Assembly: GCA_965216425.1 (NCBI GenBank)
Contig: CBDCFV010000006.1
Span: 806,001-870,000 of the forward strand
Source of the DNA: CBDCFV01 sp965216425
GTDB taxonomy: Bacteria; Chloroflexota; Dehalococcoidia; Lucifugimonadales; UBA3495
DNA length: 64,000 nt
Direction of reading: 5' to 3'
In this document: one piece after another, positions 51,930-61,379 of the stretch
Layout: every line of letters starts with the position of its first letter
How positions within the stretch are numbered: position 1 is the first letter of the stretch
The notes under the pieces: model-generated
Seen by the model: the letters and a program-made list of their open reading frames with translations, nothing else
What the model was told of the DNA's origin: nothing
The model's database searches: none
Position numbers and translations under genes: made by a program

Positions 51930-53030
51930 ATGAGCGGCGAAACTGCTCATCAACCTGTATCCTTGCCAGTTACCTTGAAGGATGTCGGCCCGGCTTTGCC
52001 GGCCATGTTCGCAAGGTACAAGGGCCGGGTGGAAGACGAGCTTTCCCGGTCCATGCCCGCGTCTGAAGGCACTGACCCTTATTCATTGCTGCGTTACCAT
52101 CTAGGATGGGCCAACGCTGACGGGACCCCCGCCGGGACTCCCGTTTCCCAAGGCAAGGCCCTGCGCCCAACTCTCTGCATGTTCGCTTGCGAGGCGTTAG
52201 ACCAGGACCCTGTTCGTGCGCTTCCCGCAGCCGCGGCGCTGGAACTTATCCACAACTTCTCCCTTGTCCACGATGACATCCAGGACCAGGACCTTGAGCG
52301 CCGCCACCAGTCCACCGTGTGGAGTCTTTGGGGTGTACCCAAGGCCCTGGTGGCCGGGAACGCCCTTCAGTCGGTGGGCGACGTAACCCTGCTGGGCACC
52401 GCCAAGTACGGGGCGCCGCCCAACACTGCGCTGAGGGTCTCCCAGATACTCACCGAAAGTTACCTTGAAATGATCCAGGGCCAGTGCCTTGACTTGGCCT
52501 TCGAGGCCAGCACCACCATCACTTCCGAGAACTACCTTCAAATGATCGCTTACAAAACGGGAGCGTTGATTAGAAGCGGACTGGAAATTGGCGCACTCCT
52601 GGCTACCGGAGACCCCGGCGGGAAAACGTTCACCGCCTTCTCCCGCTTCGGCAGTTGCTTGGGACGAGCTTTTCAGGTACGCGACGACTTTCTCGGCATC
52701 TGGGGCGAGAGCAACCTCACAGGCAAACCGACAGGGAACGACATACGACGACGAAAGAAGTCCTTCCCGGTAGTCCTGGCCTTTGAACTCGCCACGGGAA
52801 AGGACTTCGAGGACCTTTGCAGGATCTACGGTCAGGAGGAATTGGACGAAGAGGATGTGGGTAGGGTGTTGACCGTCCTGGACGCCGTCGGAGCGCAAGA
52901 CCTTTCCCAAACACTGACGGAATCCAGCGCCGGGGAAGCTTTGCAAGCCCTGGACACCGTGGAACTGCCCTCTTGGGCCAGGGCCGAGGCCGAAGAGTTG
53001 GTGGACTTCCTGGCCCGGCGCCAGTATTAA
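51930..53030 (+). CDS. Polyprenyl diphosphate synthase (farnesyl/geranylgeranyl type)
   Basis: A 366-residue trans-prenyltransferase that builds the allylic diphosphate for triterpenoid synthesis. The first aspartate-rich motif is D115-D-I-Q-D119 in LVHDDIQDQD, preceded by GKALRPTL with substrate Lys and Arg. The second motif is D252-D253 in FQVRDDFLGIWG. The chain length cannot be fixed, but the position at the head of the hopanoid genes favours farnesyl diphosphate. The next gene begins 45 nt later on the same strand. Confidence 0.92.
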   Translation: MSGETAHQPVSLPVTLKDVGPALPAMFARYKGRVEDELSRSMPASEGTDPYSLLRYHLGWANADGTPAGTPVSQGKALRPTLCMFACEALDQDPVRALPAAAALELIHNFSLVHDDIQDQDLERRHQSTVWSLWGVPKALVAGNALQSVGDVTLLGTAKYGAPPNTALRVSQILTESYLEMIQGQCLDLAFEASTTITSENYLQMIAYKTGALIRSGLEIGALLATGDPGGKTFTAFSRFGSCLGRAFQVRDDFLGIWGESNLTGKPTGNDIRRRKKSFPVVLAFELATGKDFEDLCRIYGQEELDEEDVGRVLTVLDAVGAQDLSQTLTESSAGEALQALDTVELPSWARAEAEELVDFLARRQY

Positions 53031-53075
53031 GTCCTCCATGGCAACTTAATAAACCACCACGCTGGAAAGCATTAT

Positions 53076-54116
53076 ATGAAAACTGCCCAACGACCCATAG
53101 AACTGTCCATTCGCCTGGCCCTCTACCTATTAAAGAACAGACTACGGGGCCGCAGGCGGTTCCCGCTGGTGACGATGCTGGAACCGTTGGAGATGTGCAA
53201 CCTTGCTTGCATCGGTTGCGGCCGCATTCGTGAATACAAGCCCGTGCTCGACAAAATGATGTCGGTGGACGTCGCCCTCAACGCCGTCAGGGAATCGGGG
53301 GCCCCCATAGTGTCCATCGCCGGTGGCGAACCCACCATCCACCCGAAGATCGACGAAATCATCAACACCTTGGTCAAGGAAAAATATTTCGTTTATTGCT
53401 GCACCAACGGCCTGCTTTTGGAACGGATGCTGAACAAGGTCCCCCCTTCCAAGTATTTCTGCTGGGTCGTCCACATGGACGGTATGGAAGAGAAGCACGA
53501 CGAGTCGGTCGCCCGCAAAGGGGTGTTCAACAAGGCTGTCCAAGGCATCGAGTTGGCTTTGGACAATGGATACCGGGTCTGCACCAACACCACCGTGTTC
53601 AGGAACAGCGATGTTGAAGACCTGTGGGAGATGTTCCGCTTGGTGAAAGACATCGGAGTGGAAGGCTCGATGATCTCCCCGGGCTACGATTTCGAGGATG
53701 CCCCGGACCGGGACCTGTTCCTGAGCCGCAAAGAGTCGCACAACTTATTCCAGAAGCTGCTGGCGCCCGAAAGCACGGAGGGCATGAAGTTTTACAACAA
53801 CCCCCTTTACCTCAATTTCCTGCAGGGAGAACGGGACTACCAATGCACCGCGTGGTCCAACCCCACCTACACAGTGATGGGCTGGCGTAAGCCGTGCTAT
53901 CCCTTGGCCGACGAGCATGTGGAAGACCTGGGAGAGCTTTACGAAGCCTCTCTATGGGACAAATACGGTGTCGGCAAGGACCCCCGCTGCTCAAACTGCA
54001 TGATGCACTGCGGGTTTGAATCCGCCACTATCTTCCAAGCCATCTCCACGCCCAAGGACTGGGCTACCCTCATCAAGTCGGGGGCCGCCCACAAAGGCGG
54101 CATAACCGCCGCGTAG
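53076..54116 (+). CDS. hpnH: Radical SAM protein HpnH (adenosylhopane synthase)
   Basis: A 346-residue radical SAM enzyme that attaches the adenosyl group to diploptene to give adenosylhopane, the first step of C35 hopanoid synthesis. The cluster cysteines are C41, C45 and C48 in MCNLACIGCGR. SIAGGEPTIHPKI and CTNGLLLERML are family-specific. The C-terminal cysteines in DPRCSNCMMHCGFE match the HpnH tail. The N-terminal segment ELSIRLALYLLKNRL is a short amphipathic helix that may sit on the membrane. It is followed by HpnG and HpnA homologues. Confidence 0.95.
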   Translation: MKTAQRPIELSIRLALYLLKNRLRGRRRFPLVTMLEPLEMCNLACIGCGRIREYKPVLDKMMSVDVALNAVRESGAPIVSIAGGEPTIHPKIDEIINTLVKEKYFVYCCTNGLLLERMLNKVPPSKYFCWVVHMDGMEEKHDESVARKGVFNKAVQGIELALDNGYRVCTNTTVFRNSDVEDLWEMFRLVKDIGVEGSMISPGYDFEDAPDRDLFLSRKESHNLFQKLLAPESTEGMKFYNNPLYLNFLQGERDYQCTAWSNPTYTVMGWRKPCYPLADEHVEDLGELYEASLWDKYGVGKDPRCSNCMMHCGFESATIFQAISTPKDWATLIKSGAAHKGGITAA

Positions 54117-54131
54117 TATGGGCACGGCGTA

Positions 54132-54923
54132 ATGTTGATGTTGAGGATCATCGCCAGTTTGGAGCAAGAGCTGTCAGGTCTGCGAAAGGAGCTTCAAGTT
54201 GCCCGCAAGGAGACCGGGATCCACGTGGAGTTGCGGGTCGTGGAACCTGGTGCACCGCAGGCCCGGTCGGATTTCCAGAGTCCATCGGCCAGACCGGCCG
54301 GTGCCTCTCAACCGCCTGATGACCCGGGAGAAGCATGGCTGATCTTGGGGTTCGCCGGGGGCATCGACCCCGAGCTAAAGACCGGCGATTTGGTGGTTGC
54401 GTCCCGTTACTACAGGGAGGGGCCATCGGCGGATTTTATGAGCGCGGATGCGTCAATGTTGGAATTGGCCCGAGCAGCCACGGGGGACTGCGGTATCCCA
54501 GCAGCGCACGCCTACTCTCTGACCGTTGATGCAATGGTATGCACACCAAGCGACAAATCGGAGTGCGGACGCCGCTTTCCCGCGGCCACGGTGAATATGG
54601 AAGACTATTGGCTGGCGGCGCAAGCGAAAGCAGCCGGCGCCTCCTTTTTGTCTGTGCGGGCCGTCCTGGACTCAGCGGACCAGAGCTTGCCCCCATACCT
54701 GCTCGGCCTGTCGCAAGCGAGGCTCTTGGATGTCTTGCGCACCGCAGCTTTGCCGTGGCGAACGCCCACTTTGCTGAAACTAGCCCATCAAGCACGGCAA
54801 GCGCGGGGGCCATTGACGAAGTTCGCAATATCGTTCATTGACCTGTTCAACCGTCATGCTTTTGACGGCAACCTCCTGCATTCAGCCTCTCTGACGGCGG
54901 CGGGAGCCTCCCGCCAGGAATGA
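54132..54923 (+). CDS. hpnG: HpnG-like hopanoid nucleoside phosphorylase
   Basis: A 263-residue protein of the PNP/UDP phosphorylase fold expected to release adenine from adenosylhopane. The core motif LGFAGGIDPELKTGDLVVAS and the active-site VNMEDYWLAAQA are seen. The first about 60 residues (Ser/Pro/Gln-rich) are more divergent than in typical members. The start is the ATG 13 nt after the HpnH stop. HpnH, HpnG and HpnA genes in that order, directly before the cyclase, support the assignment more than the sequence alone. Confidence 0.85.
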   Translation: MLMLRIIASLEQELSGLRKELQVARKETGIHVELRVVEPGAPQARSDFQSPSARPAGASQPPDDPGEAWLILGFAGGIDPELKTGDLVVASRYYREGPSADFMSADASMLELARAATGDCGIPAAHAYSLTVDAMVCTPSDKSECGRRFPAATVNMEDYWLAAQAKAAGASFLSVRAVLDSADQSLPPYLLGLSQARLLDVLRTAALPWRTPTLLKLAHQARQARGPLTKFAISFIDLFNRHAFDGNLLHSASLTAAGASRQE

Positions 54924-54927
54924 ACAC

Positions 54928-55944
54928 ATGCGGGTCCTTGTCACGGGAGCGACAGGATTTATTGGAGGTAACCTGGCCAGGCAACTCTGGCAGCGTGGCT
55001 ACGACGTAAAGGCGCTGGTCCGCCCCGGCAGCAACACTTTAACAATCGACGATACGGACATCCGGCAGGTCCCTGGAGACATCCTCGACGCGGACTCGGT
55101 CGCCAGGGCGATGAAGGGCTGCCAAGCGGTGTTTCACTGCGCCGCCGTCTACAGTTTCTGGTCTAAACGGCCCGACTTGGTCCACAAGACCAACGTAGAG
55201 GGCACATCCATTGTTCTCCAAGCGGCACGGCAAGCCGGAGTCGACAAGGTGGTGCACACCAGCACCGTTTCCACCATCGGGCTGACCCGCAAAGGACCTG
55301 GCGTCCCGGCCAATGAGGATACGCCGATGGACCCCGGCCGCTTGGTGGGCCATTACAAGAAGTCCAAGTACCAAGCCGAGAGGCTGGCTCTCGAAATGGC
55401 GGAAGAGGGCCTCCCTGTCGTAGTAGTCAATCCGACCGCGCCCGTGGGACCGTGGGACGTAAAGCCTACGCCCACCGGGGGCATCATTTTGGACTTTATG
55501 CGCGGTCGGATTCCGGGCTACCTGGATACCGGCATGAATTTGGTAGACGTCGAAGACGTGGCGGCGGGGCACATATCTGCCATGGAGGTCGGAGAGCCGG
55601 GTCAGCGGTACATTTTGGGAAACCGCAACATCCACTTCAAAGACATGCTTCGTATGCTCCAGGACGTGACTGGGAGACCCGCCCCCAAGTGGCGCCTGCC
55701 CTACTGGTTGGCTTTAGGGGCCGGATACTTGGACCAAATGGTGGAGGGGTCCTTGATCGGGCGGCAACCCAGGATTCCGGTGGAGGGTTTGAAGGTCGCC
55801 AAACATCCGATGTACGTAAGCGCCGACAAAGCGGTCCGTCAACTGCGCCAACCCCAGCAACCGATAGAGGCCGCCTTGGAAAAGGCTGTGCGCTGGTTTA
55901 CCGACCACAACTACGTAAAGGTCGGCCCGGCGGCGCAAAAATGA
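54928..55944 (+). CDS. hpnA: Hopanoid-associated sugar epimerase HpnA
   Basis: A 338-residue extended SDR. Rossmann motif VTGATGFIGGNLARQLWQRG, active-site Tyr-Lys in HYKKSKYQAE and catalytic Ser/Thr in VVHTSTVSTIGL. NPTAPVGPWDVKPTPTG is a strong family marker of HpnA, which is believed to act on the ribose-derived side chain of bacteriohopanepolyols. It begins 4 nt after the HpnG stop and is followed 21 nt later by squalene-hopene cyclase, so all are in one transcript. Confidence 0.92.
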   Translation: MRVLVTGATGFIGGNLARQLWQRGYDVKALVRPGSNTLTIDDTDIRQVPGDILDADSVARAMKGCQAVFHCAAVYSFWSKRPDLVHKTNVEGTSIVLQAARQAGVDKVVHTSTVSTIGLTRKGPGVPANEDTPMDPGRLVGHYKKSKYQAERLALEMAEEGLPVVVVNPTAPVGPWDVKPTPTGGIILDFMRGRIPGYLDTGMNLVDVEDVAAGHISAMEVGEPGQRYILGNRNIHFKDMLRMLQDVTGRPAPKWRLPYWLALGAGYLDQMVEGSLIGRQPRIPVEGLKVAKHPMYVSADKAVRQLRQPQQPIEAALEKAVRWFTDHNYVKVGPAAQK

Positions 55945-55965
55945 CAGCGAAAGGAGTGAAGCAGG

Positions 55966-58029
55966 GTGTACGTTCCCTCTATTGACAACCTGCATCGGGC
56001 TATCGACCGGTGCCACGAATTCTTTCGCCAGAACCAGTACCCCGACGGCTATTGGTGGGGAGAGTTGGAGTCCAACCCCACCATGGAAGCCGAATACCTG
56101 CTCCTGTCCCATTTCATTGGCAAAGCGGACCCGAACCGCTGGCGGAAGCTGTGCAACCATATCCTCAAAAAGCAGCAGGACGACGGCTCCTGGGGCCAAT
56201 ACTACGCCGCTCCGGGCGACCTCAGCACTTCCGTGGAGTGCTACTTCGCGCTCAAGCTGGCCGGACACTCTCCCGATTCCCCCACCATGACCAAGGCCCG
56301 CGATTTCATCCTGTCCCGAGGTGGCATCCCCAAGACCCGGGTATTCACCAAAATCTGGCTGGCCTTGTTCGGCCAATGGGACTGGAAAGGCATCCCCAAC
56401 CTGCCGCCTGAATTGATTCTGGTCCCTCCCATTCTCCCCTTCAGTGTGTACGACTTCGCCGGATGGGCTCGACCCACCATCGTCCCCATGATGGTTATCC
56501 TCAGCCGCAAACCCCACTGTCCCGTTCCGGAGTGGGCAAACCTGGATGAACTCTACCCCATGCCCCGCAACGAGACCGATTACTCCCTCCCCAAACCGCA
56601 GTCCGGTTGGGGTTGGTCCCGCTTCCTGTACCACCTCGATCAACTGGCAGGCCTTTATCAACGGCTGCCGGTGCATCCGTTCCGTAAACTGGCTGAACGC
56701 AAGGTCTTGGACTGGGTCCTGGGCCACCAGGAAGCCAACGGCAGTTGGGCAGGAATTCAGCCGCCGTGGGTATACTCGTTGATCGCGCTGCATAACATGG
56801 GCTTTCCCAACGATCACCCCGTAATCGACAAAGGATTCAACGGGATTGACGGCTACGCCATAGAGGACGAGGAGACCATCACAGTCCAAGGATGTATCTC
56901 TCCCGTGTGGGACACCTGCCTGGCGCAGTTGGCTCTGATCGATTCGGGACTTGCTCCGGCAGACGAGATGATCCAAAAGTCTACCCGTTGGATGTTGGAA
57001 CAACAGATTCTGGAGCCGGGCGATTGGCAGGTCCGCGCCAAGAACGCCGAACCCGGGGGATGGGCATTCGAATTCAACAACAGCCGTTACCCGGACATCG
57101 ACGATACCGCTGAAGTGATAATGGCCCTGCATGAGGCTCCGCTAAGTCCCAATGGGGACGACCATAGGCGCAGGGATGCCATCCAACGGGGTGTGCGCTG
57201 GATCCTGGCCATGCAAAGCGACGACGGAGGCTGGGGAGCTTTCGACAAGAACAACAACCGCAAGTACGTCAGCCAACTCCCCTTCTCAGACTTCGGCGAA
57301 GCCCTGGACCCGACCAGCGTCGACGTTACGGCCCACATCGTCGAAATGCTGGGGAAGCTTGGCTATACCAGGAATTTCGCCCCCCTCGAACGAGCCTATC
57401 AATATATTCGCCGCCAGCAGGAGACCGACGGCTCCTGGTTCGGACGGTGGGGCGTCAACCACATCTACGGAGTGGGCGCCGTGCTGCCGGCCTTGCAAGC
57501 CATCGGGGAGGACCTGGACCAGCCCTATGTCCGCCGCGCGGTGGACTGGCTGATCAGCCATCAGAATGACGACGGCGGCTGGGGCGAAAGCTGCGGCTCT
57601 TACGTGGACGAATCGCTCCGCGGCGTCGGGCCCAGCACCCCCTCCCAAACGTCCTGGGCTTTGCTCGCTCTGATGGCCGCCGGCAGGGAGTCGGACCCTT
57701 CGGTGGTGCGCGGCGTGAAGCATCTTCTCGATACCCAGGATGAAACGGGCTGCTGGGACGAGCCCTATTACACCGGCACCGGGTTCCCCGGCTATGGAGT
57801 AGGAGAACCACCACCATCTATGCCCAAACCGGGGGAAGCCGGTTATCAGGGTTTAGACATGCCTGCGGGATTCATGATCAATTATCATATGTACCGTGCT
57901 TACTGGCCGTTGATGGCCTTGGGTAGATACCGGAAGAAAATCGCCGGCCGGTTCACGGCCGGCCTCTCCACTAATGCTGTGGAGCGTCGCGGCACTACTA
58001 TTCACTCAGGGGGTAGCAACAAAAGATGA
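55966..58029 (+). CDS. shc: Squalene-hopene cyclase
   Basis: A 687-residue cyclase that folds squalene into hopene or hopanol. The catalytic acid motif DIDD is at 377-380 (YPDIDDTAEV), close to D374-D377 of the Alicyclobacillus enzyme. Several QW repeats are visible (QDDGSWGQY, GSWAGIQPPW, DDGGWGAF, TDGSWFGRW, DDGGWGESC, DETGCWDEPY). The start is GTG with AAGGAG about 9 nt upstream. The 3' end overlaps the start of the next gene by 4 nt. It probably binds the inner membrane by a nonpolar patch, as known for the family. Confidence 0.96.
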   Translation: MYVPSIDNLHRAIDRCHEFFRQNQYPDGYWWGELESNPTMEAEYLLLSHFIGKADPNRWRKLCNHILKKQQDDGSWGQYYAAPGDLSTSVECYFALKLAGHSPDSPTMTKARDFILSRGGIPKTRVFTKIWLALFGQWDWKGIPNLPPELILVPPILPFSVYDFAGWARPTIVPMMVILSRKPHCPVPEWANLDELYPMPRNETDYSLPKPQSGWGWSRFLYHLDQLAGLYQRLPVHPFRKLAERKVLDWVLGHQEANGSWAGIQPPWVYSLIALHNMGFPNDHPVIDKGFNGIDGYAIEDEETITVQGCISPVWDTCLAQLALIDSGLAPADEMIQKSTRWMLEQQILEPGDWQVRAKNAEPGGWAFEFNNSRYPDIDDTAEVIMALHEAPLSPNGDDHRRRDAIQRGVRWILAMQSDDGGWGAFDKNNNRKYVSQLPFSDFGEALDPTSVDVTAHIVEMLGKLGYTRNFAPLERAYQYIRRQQETDGSWFGRWGVNHIYGVGAVLPALQAIGEDLDQPYVRRAVDWLISHQNDDGGWGESCGSYVDESLRGVGPSTPSQTSWALLALMAAGRESDPSVVRGVKHLLDTQDETGCWDEPYYTGTGFPGYGVGEPPPSMPKPGEAGYQGLDMPAGFMINYHMYRAYWPLMALGRYRKKIAGRFTAGLSTNAVERRGTTIHSGGSNKR

Positions 58030-58469
58030 AAACCAAGGCTTTTTGCAAGCGGCTTCGCACCGAACGCGCCCCCCAGTTCATCGACATCACCGACTGGGTA
58101 ACCGAATGCGTGAGCAAATCCAAAATCTCCAACGGATTTGTCGTGGTGTTTTCAAGGCACACCACCGCCTCGATCAAGATCAACGAAAACGAGCCGTTGC
58201 TTATTCAGGACATGACGGAATTCCTGGAGCGGTTCTCCCCTCGTGAAGGCGACTATCATCACAATGACTTCAGCATTCGCACCGTCAACATGCACCCCAA
58301 CGAGCCTCCCAACGGCCATGCGCACGTTCAACACTTGCTTATGGGCACCAGCGAAACGGTGCCGCTCCTGGATGGGGCCATGCAATTCGGCCAATACCAG
58401 AGCGTGTTCTTCATCGAACTGGACGAGGCCCGCGACCGAGAGATAATGGTCCAGGTGGTGGGAGAATAG
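58026..58469 (+). CDS. YjbQ/UPF0047 family protein
   Basis: A 147-residue protein of the UPF0047 family, members of which can make thiamine phosphate as a side activity. Landmarks are FVVVFSRHTTASIKINENEP, NMHPNEPPNGHAHVQHLLMG (several metal-binding His residues) and QSVFFIELDEARDREIMVQV. The start overlaps the cyclase stop by 4 nt (ATGA), so it is translationally coupled to hopene formation. Nothing known links this family to hopanoids, which makes the location notable. Confidence 0.9.
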   Translation: MKTKAFCKRLRTERAPQFIDITDWVTECVSKSKISNGFVVVFSRHTTASIKINENEPLLIQDMTEFLERFSPREGDYHHNDFSIRTVNMHPNEPPNGHAHVQHLLMGTSETVPLLDGAMQFGQYQSVFFIELDEARDREIMVQVVGE

Positions 58470-58501
58470 AAACCACTCAAACTGCGACAACATCCGTCCC
58501 C

Positions 58502-58527
58502 GTCATTCCCGCACGGGCGGGGACTCC
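58502..58527. repeat. Variant REP-like palindrome
   Basis: GTCATTCCCGCACGGGCGGGGACTCC has the family arms with mismatches. It lies between the YjbQ-like gene and the prenyl-condensing enzyme gene. Confidence 0.6.
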
Positions 58528-58536
58528 TGAGGCGCT

Positions 58537-59406
58537 GTGATGACCAGTCTGCAACTGGGTTACCGCCAGAGCCGGGCTATCACTCGAAGTGAAGCCAAGA
58601 ACTTCTACTACGCTTTTCTCACTCTCCCCCAAGCCCGCCGCAGCGCTATCTATGTAGTTTATGCCTTTTGCCGCCACTGCGACGACGCTGTAGATACGGC
58701 CGGATCTGACCATGAGAAACTGGCTGCATTAGCAAACCTTCGCTTTAACCTTGGCGAAGCTTACTCGCAACGTACCTCAGACCCGTTATTCGAGGCCCTG
58801 GCCGACGTGGCCTCCAGGTACGACATCCCCGAAGAGTATTTCGAGGATGTCATCCGCGGCGTCGAGGCCGACCTGACCAAGGCCAGTTATAAAGACTTCG
58901 AAGAACTGCGTGGGTACTGCTACCAAGTGGCCTCGGTTGTGGGCCTCATCTGCCTGCAAATCTTCGGGTACCAGGACGCCAAGGCCAAGGACTACGCTAT
59001 CGACTTGGGCTTGGCCATGCAACTTACCAACATACTACGGGACGTGCGCGAAGACCTGGAGATGGGCCGTGTCTATCTCCCCCAGGACGAAATGGCCCGG
59101 TTCGGTTATTCGGGAGCTGAATTGCGTGACTATGCTATTAACGACGCCTTTGTCGCCCTCATGCGTTTTCAGGCAGAGCGGGCCAGGCGTTACTTCGACA
59201 GCGGGTTCCAACTGCTCCCCTACCTGTCTCCACGGTCACGCTCCTGCCCAGCGGTACTCGGCCGGATTTACAGCAAAGTGTTGCAGCACATCGAAGCCTC
59301 GGGCTACGACGTCTTCCAGAAACGAATCAGCTTGAGCAAGGGCGAGAAGCTTCGAGTCACCGCCCAGACCTGGTTGACCACCGTGCTGCCATTGGGGCGC
59401 CGTTAA
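58537..59406 (+). CDS. Squalene/presqualene diphosphate synthase (HpnD-like)
   Basis: A 289-residue condensing enzyme that joins two farnesyl diphosphates. The first Asp-rich motif is in FCRHCDDAVD, and the second in NILRDVREDLEMGRVYLPQDE. YYAFLTLPQARRSAIYVVYA is the typical start of the fold. Its length and closest motif form fit HpnD, which makes presqualene diphosphate; HpnC or a one-step squalene synthase are alternatives. HpnC and HpnE homologues, which would complete the three-step route, are not in the window. A doubled ATG starts the frame; the second Met may be the true start. Confidence 0.88.
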   Translation: MMTSLQLGYRQSRAITRSEAKNFYYAFLTLPQARRSAIYVVYAFCRHCDDAVDTAGSDHEKLAALANLRFNLGEAYSQRTSDPLFEALADVASRYDIPEEYFEDVIRGVEADLTKASYKDFEELRGYCYQVASVVGLICLQIFGYQDAKAKDYAIDLGLAMQLTNILRDVREDLEMGRVYLPQDEMARFGYSGAELRDYAINDAFVALMRFQAERARRYFDSGFQLLPYLSPRSRSCPAVLGRIYSKVLQHIEASGYDVFQKRISLSKGEKLRVTAQTWLTTVLPLGRR

Positions 59407-59487
59407 GCTTGCGTAACGCTGTGTCACCTTTTGCCGCCACAACGGTACGTTGTTGTTCTGTCGTATTACAGGGCGCATCGCAGACTG

Positions 59488-60465
59488 ATGGCTGACGACA
59501 CCAAGGCAGTGGCTATTACCGGGGCGTCCGGTTATATCGGCTCCCGGCTGTTGCGAAGGCTGGAGGATGAAGAGGGCATTCGAAAGTTGGTCGCGATAGA
59601 CGTTCACTCCCCCACCGAGCCGATTCATAACATGGCGGCTTATCGCATGGATGTGGCCGAGCCAATCGATTCGGCCCTACTTGCTCACCGGGTAACCACG
59701 TTGGTGCACTTGGCGTTCATAACGCAGCCGGGGCGCAACCGCCGCGAGGTCAACTCCATCCGGCAGACCAACCTGGACACCCTGCGGTCTGTGTTGGAGT
59801 CCTGCGTCCGGGCTGGGGTAAACCACGTTGTCTACCTCAGCTCCTACACGGTTTATGGCGCTCACCCAGACAATCCCATCCCAATTACCGATTCGGCCCC
59901 CCTGCGTCCCTTGCCGGATTTCGCTTACGGGTACGACAAGTACCTGTCGGAGCAGATACTGCAGGAGTTCCAGGAGCAACACCCCGATATTGCGGTGACC
60001 ATCCTGCGCTCGTGCGTGGTGCTTGGTCCCTCGGCCAACAACTACGTCGCCAAGGCATTCTTCAGGCCCTGGTTGCTGGGCGTTTGGAACCATAACCCCC
60101 CGATGCAGTTCGTTTATGAGGATGACTTGGCCAGGGTGTTGACGATCGTCGTTCAACAACGCCTCTCCGGTGTGTTCAACGTGGCCGGCGACGGGGTCGT
60201 GTTCTACCGGGAAATGGCGGAGATGATAGGAAGCAAGTTACTGATGCTGCCCGCTTTTCTGGCCGTGTCGCTAACCCAACTTACTTGGAACCTTCGCATA
60301 CACGTTGACAGCCCGGGGGCAGGGATGGCCTTGGTCAAGTACCCGATAGTGCTCAGCACCGGGAAGCTTCATGAAGTTACCGGCTACCGGTTCTGGCACA
60401 CGTCACTGGAGACTCTAACGGCCTTTACCAACGCCAACTTAGTGGACAGAAGCCAAACAATATGA
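59488..60465 (+). CDS. NAD-dependent epimerase/dehydratase (extended SDR)
   Basis: About 325 residues from the ATG at 59488, where the Rossmann motif begins 8 residues later (AVAITGASGYIGSRLLRRL). A longer frame of 19 more codons is unlikely. The active site has YLSSYTVYGAHPDN with Ser and FAYGYDKYLSEQ with Tyr-Lys. Near the C-terminus FLAVSLTQLTWNLRI is hydrophobic and may touch the membrane. It is a second SDR in the hopanoid block, and its natural substrate is unknown. The stop overlaps the nucleoside hydrolase start by 4 nt. Confidence 0.86.
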   Translation: MADDTKAVAITGASGYIGSRLLRRLEDEEGIRKLVAIDVHSPTEPIHNMAAYRMDVAEPIDSALLAHRVTTLVHLAFITQPGRNRREVNSIRQTNLDTLRSVLESCVRAGVNHVVYLSSYTVYGAHPDNPIPITDSAPLRPLPDFAYGYDKYLSEQILQEFQEQHPDIAVTILRSCVVLGPSANNYVAKAFFRPWLLGVWNHNPPMQFVYEDDLARVLTIVVQQRLSGVFNVAGDGVVFYREMAEMIGSKLLMLPAFLAVSLTQLTWNLRIHVDSPGAGMALVKYPIVLSTGKLHEVTGYRFWHTSLETLTAFTNANLVDRSQTI

Positions 60466-61379
60466 GACAGAAAACGCCTGCGAAGACGATCATCGATACC
60501 GACCCGGGCGTGGACGACACCATCGCCATTTTGATGGCATTGGCGTCTTCATCCATTGAGTTAATCGGGATGACCACCGTGGGCGGCAATGTGCCATTGG
60601 CCCGTACCACCCGGAACGCACTGGCATTGCTGGAGTATGCGGGACGTTCAGAGATTCCGGTGGCGCGGGGCAGTTCCCGGCCGGTCAAGGGGCGTTTCAG
60701 GTACGCCAAAGGAGTGCATTCAGCCAGCGGAATTACTCGCAAGCTCCCCAACCCCAAGGCCGCACCCATTGATGACACCGCCGTGGACTTTCTGGCGGGG
60801 CATCTCCATCGGTCCCCGGGCCAGGTCTCCATCATTGCATTGGGGCCTTTGACCAACTTGGCAAGGCTGATTCAACGGCATCCGCCTGCATTGGGACTTG
60901 TAGAGAAGTTGGTGGTAATGGGAGGAGCGGTCAATTCCGCCGGCAACGTAACCGAACACGCCGAGTTCAACTTCTACAGCGATCCGGCGGCGGCCCAATT
61001 GGTCCTGTCGTCGGGAGTCCCCTTGACCTTGGTGGACCTGCCGGCCTGCCAGCAGGTAGTGGTGACTCGAGAGGATGTGGCAAGCCTACGCAGCCGGAAC
61101 TCGCTTGGAACGTTGGCCGTCAACATGCTGGCAGACTGGTTCCGCCGCGACCCGGCCCGGCAACGGTTCGTATTCTACGACCCCCTGACCTTGGCGGCAG
61201 CCTTGGATCCCGGTGTGATATCGACCCGCAACCTGACACCCATGGTAGAGGCGTCCGACCCGGAGCTATGGGGCAAAGCCACCATTGAGGGCGAAACGGG
61301 GCCGGTGGCATTGGCTCAGCAAGTAGACACCGCCCGGTTTCACACGCTGTTCAGAGAACTGTTGGAACTGGAGGACTAA
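60462..61379 (+). CDS. Inosine-uridine-preferring nucleoside hydrolase family
   Basis: A 305-residue enzyme cleaving the base from ribonucleosides. The calcium-binding motif is DTDPGVDD at 12-19. KLVVMGGAVNSAGNVTEHAEFNF and VLSSGVPLTLVDLP are family segments, and FVFYDPLTLAAALDP holds the last metal Asp. It overlaps the preceding SDR by 4 nt and so is probably co-translated with it. Adenosylhopane made by HpnH carries an adenine base, so a nucleoside-cleaving enzyme at the end of this operon could be functional rather than accidental; that is inference. Confidence 0.9.
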   Translation: MRQKTPAKTIIDTDPGVDDTIAILMALASSSIELIGMTTVGGNVPLARTTRNALALLEYAGRSEIPVARGSSRPVKGRFRYAKGVHSASGITRKLPNPKAAPIDDTAVDFLAGHLHRSPGQVSIIALGPLTNLARLIQRHPPALGLVEKLVVMGGAVNSAGNVTEHAEFNFYSDPAAAQLVLSSGVPLTLVDLPACQQVVVTREDVASLRSRNSLGTLAVNMLADWFRRDPARQRFVFYDPLTLAAALDPGVISTRNLTPMVEASDPELWGKATIEGETGPVALAQQVDTARFHTLFRELLELED

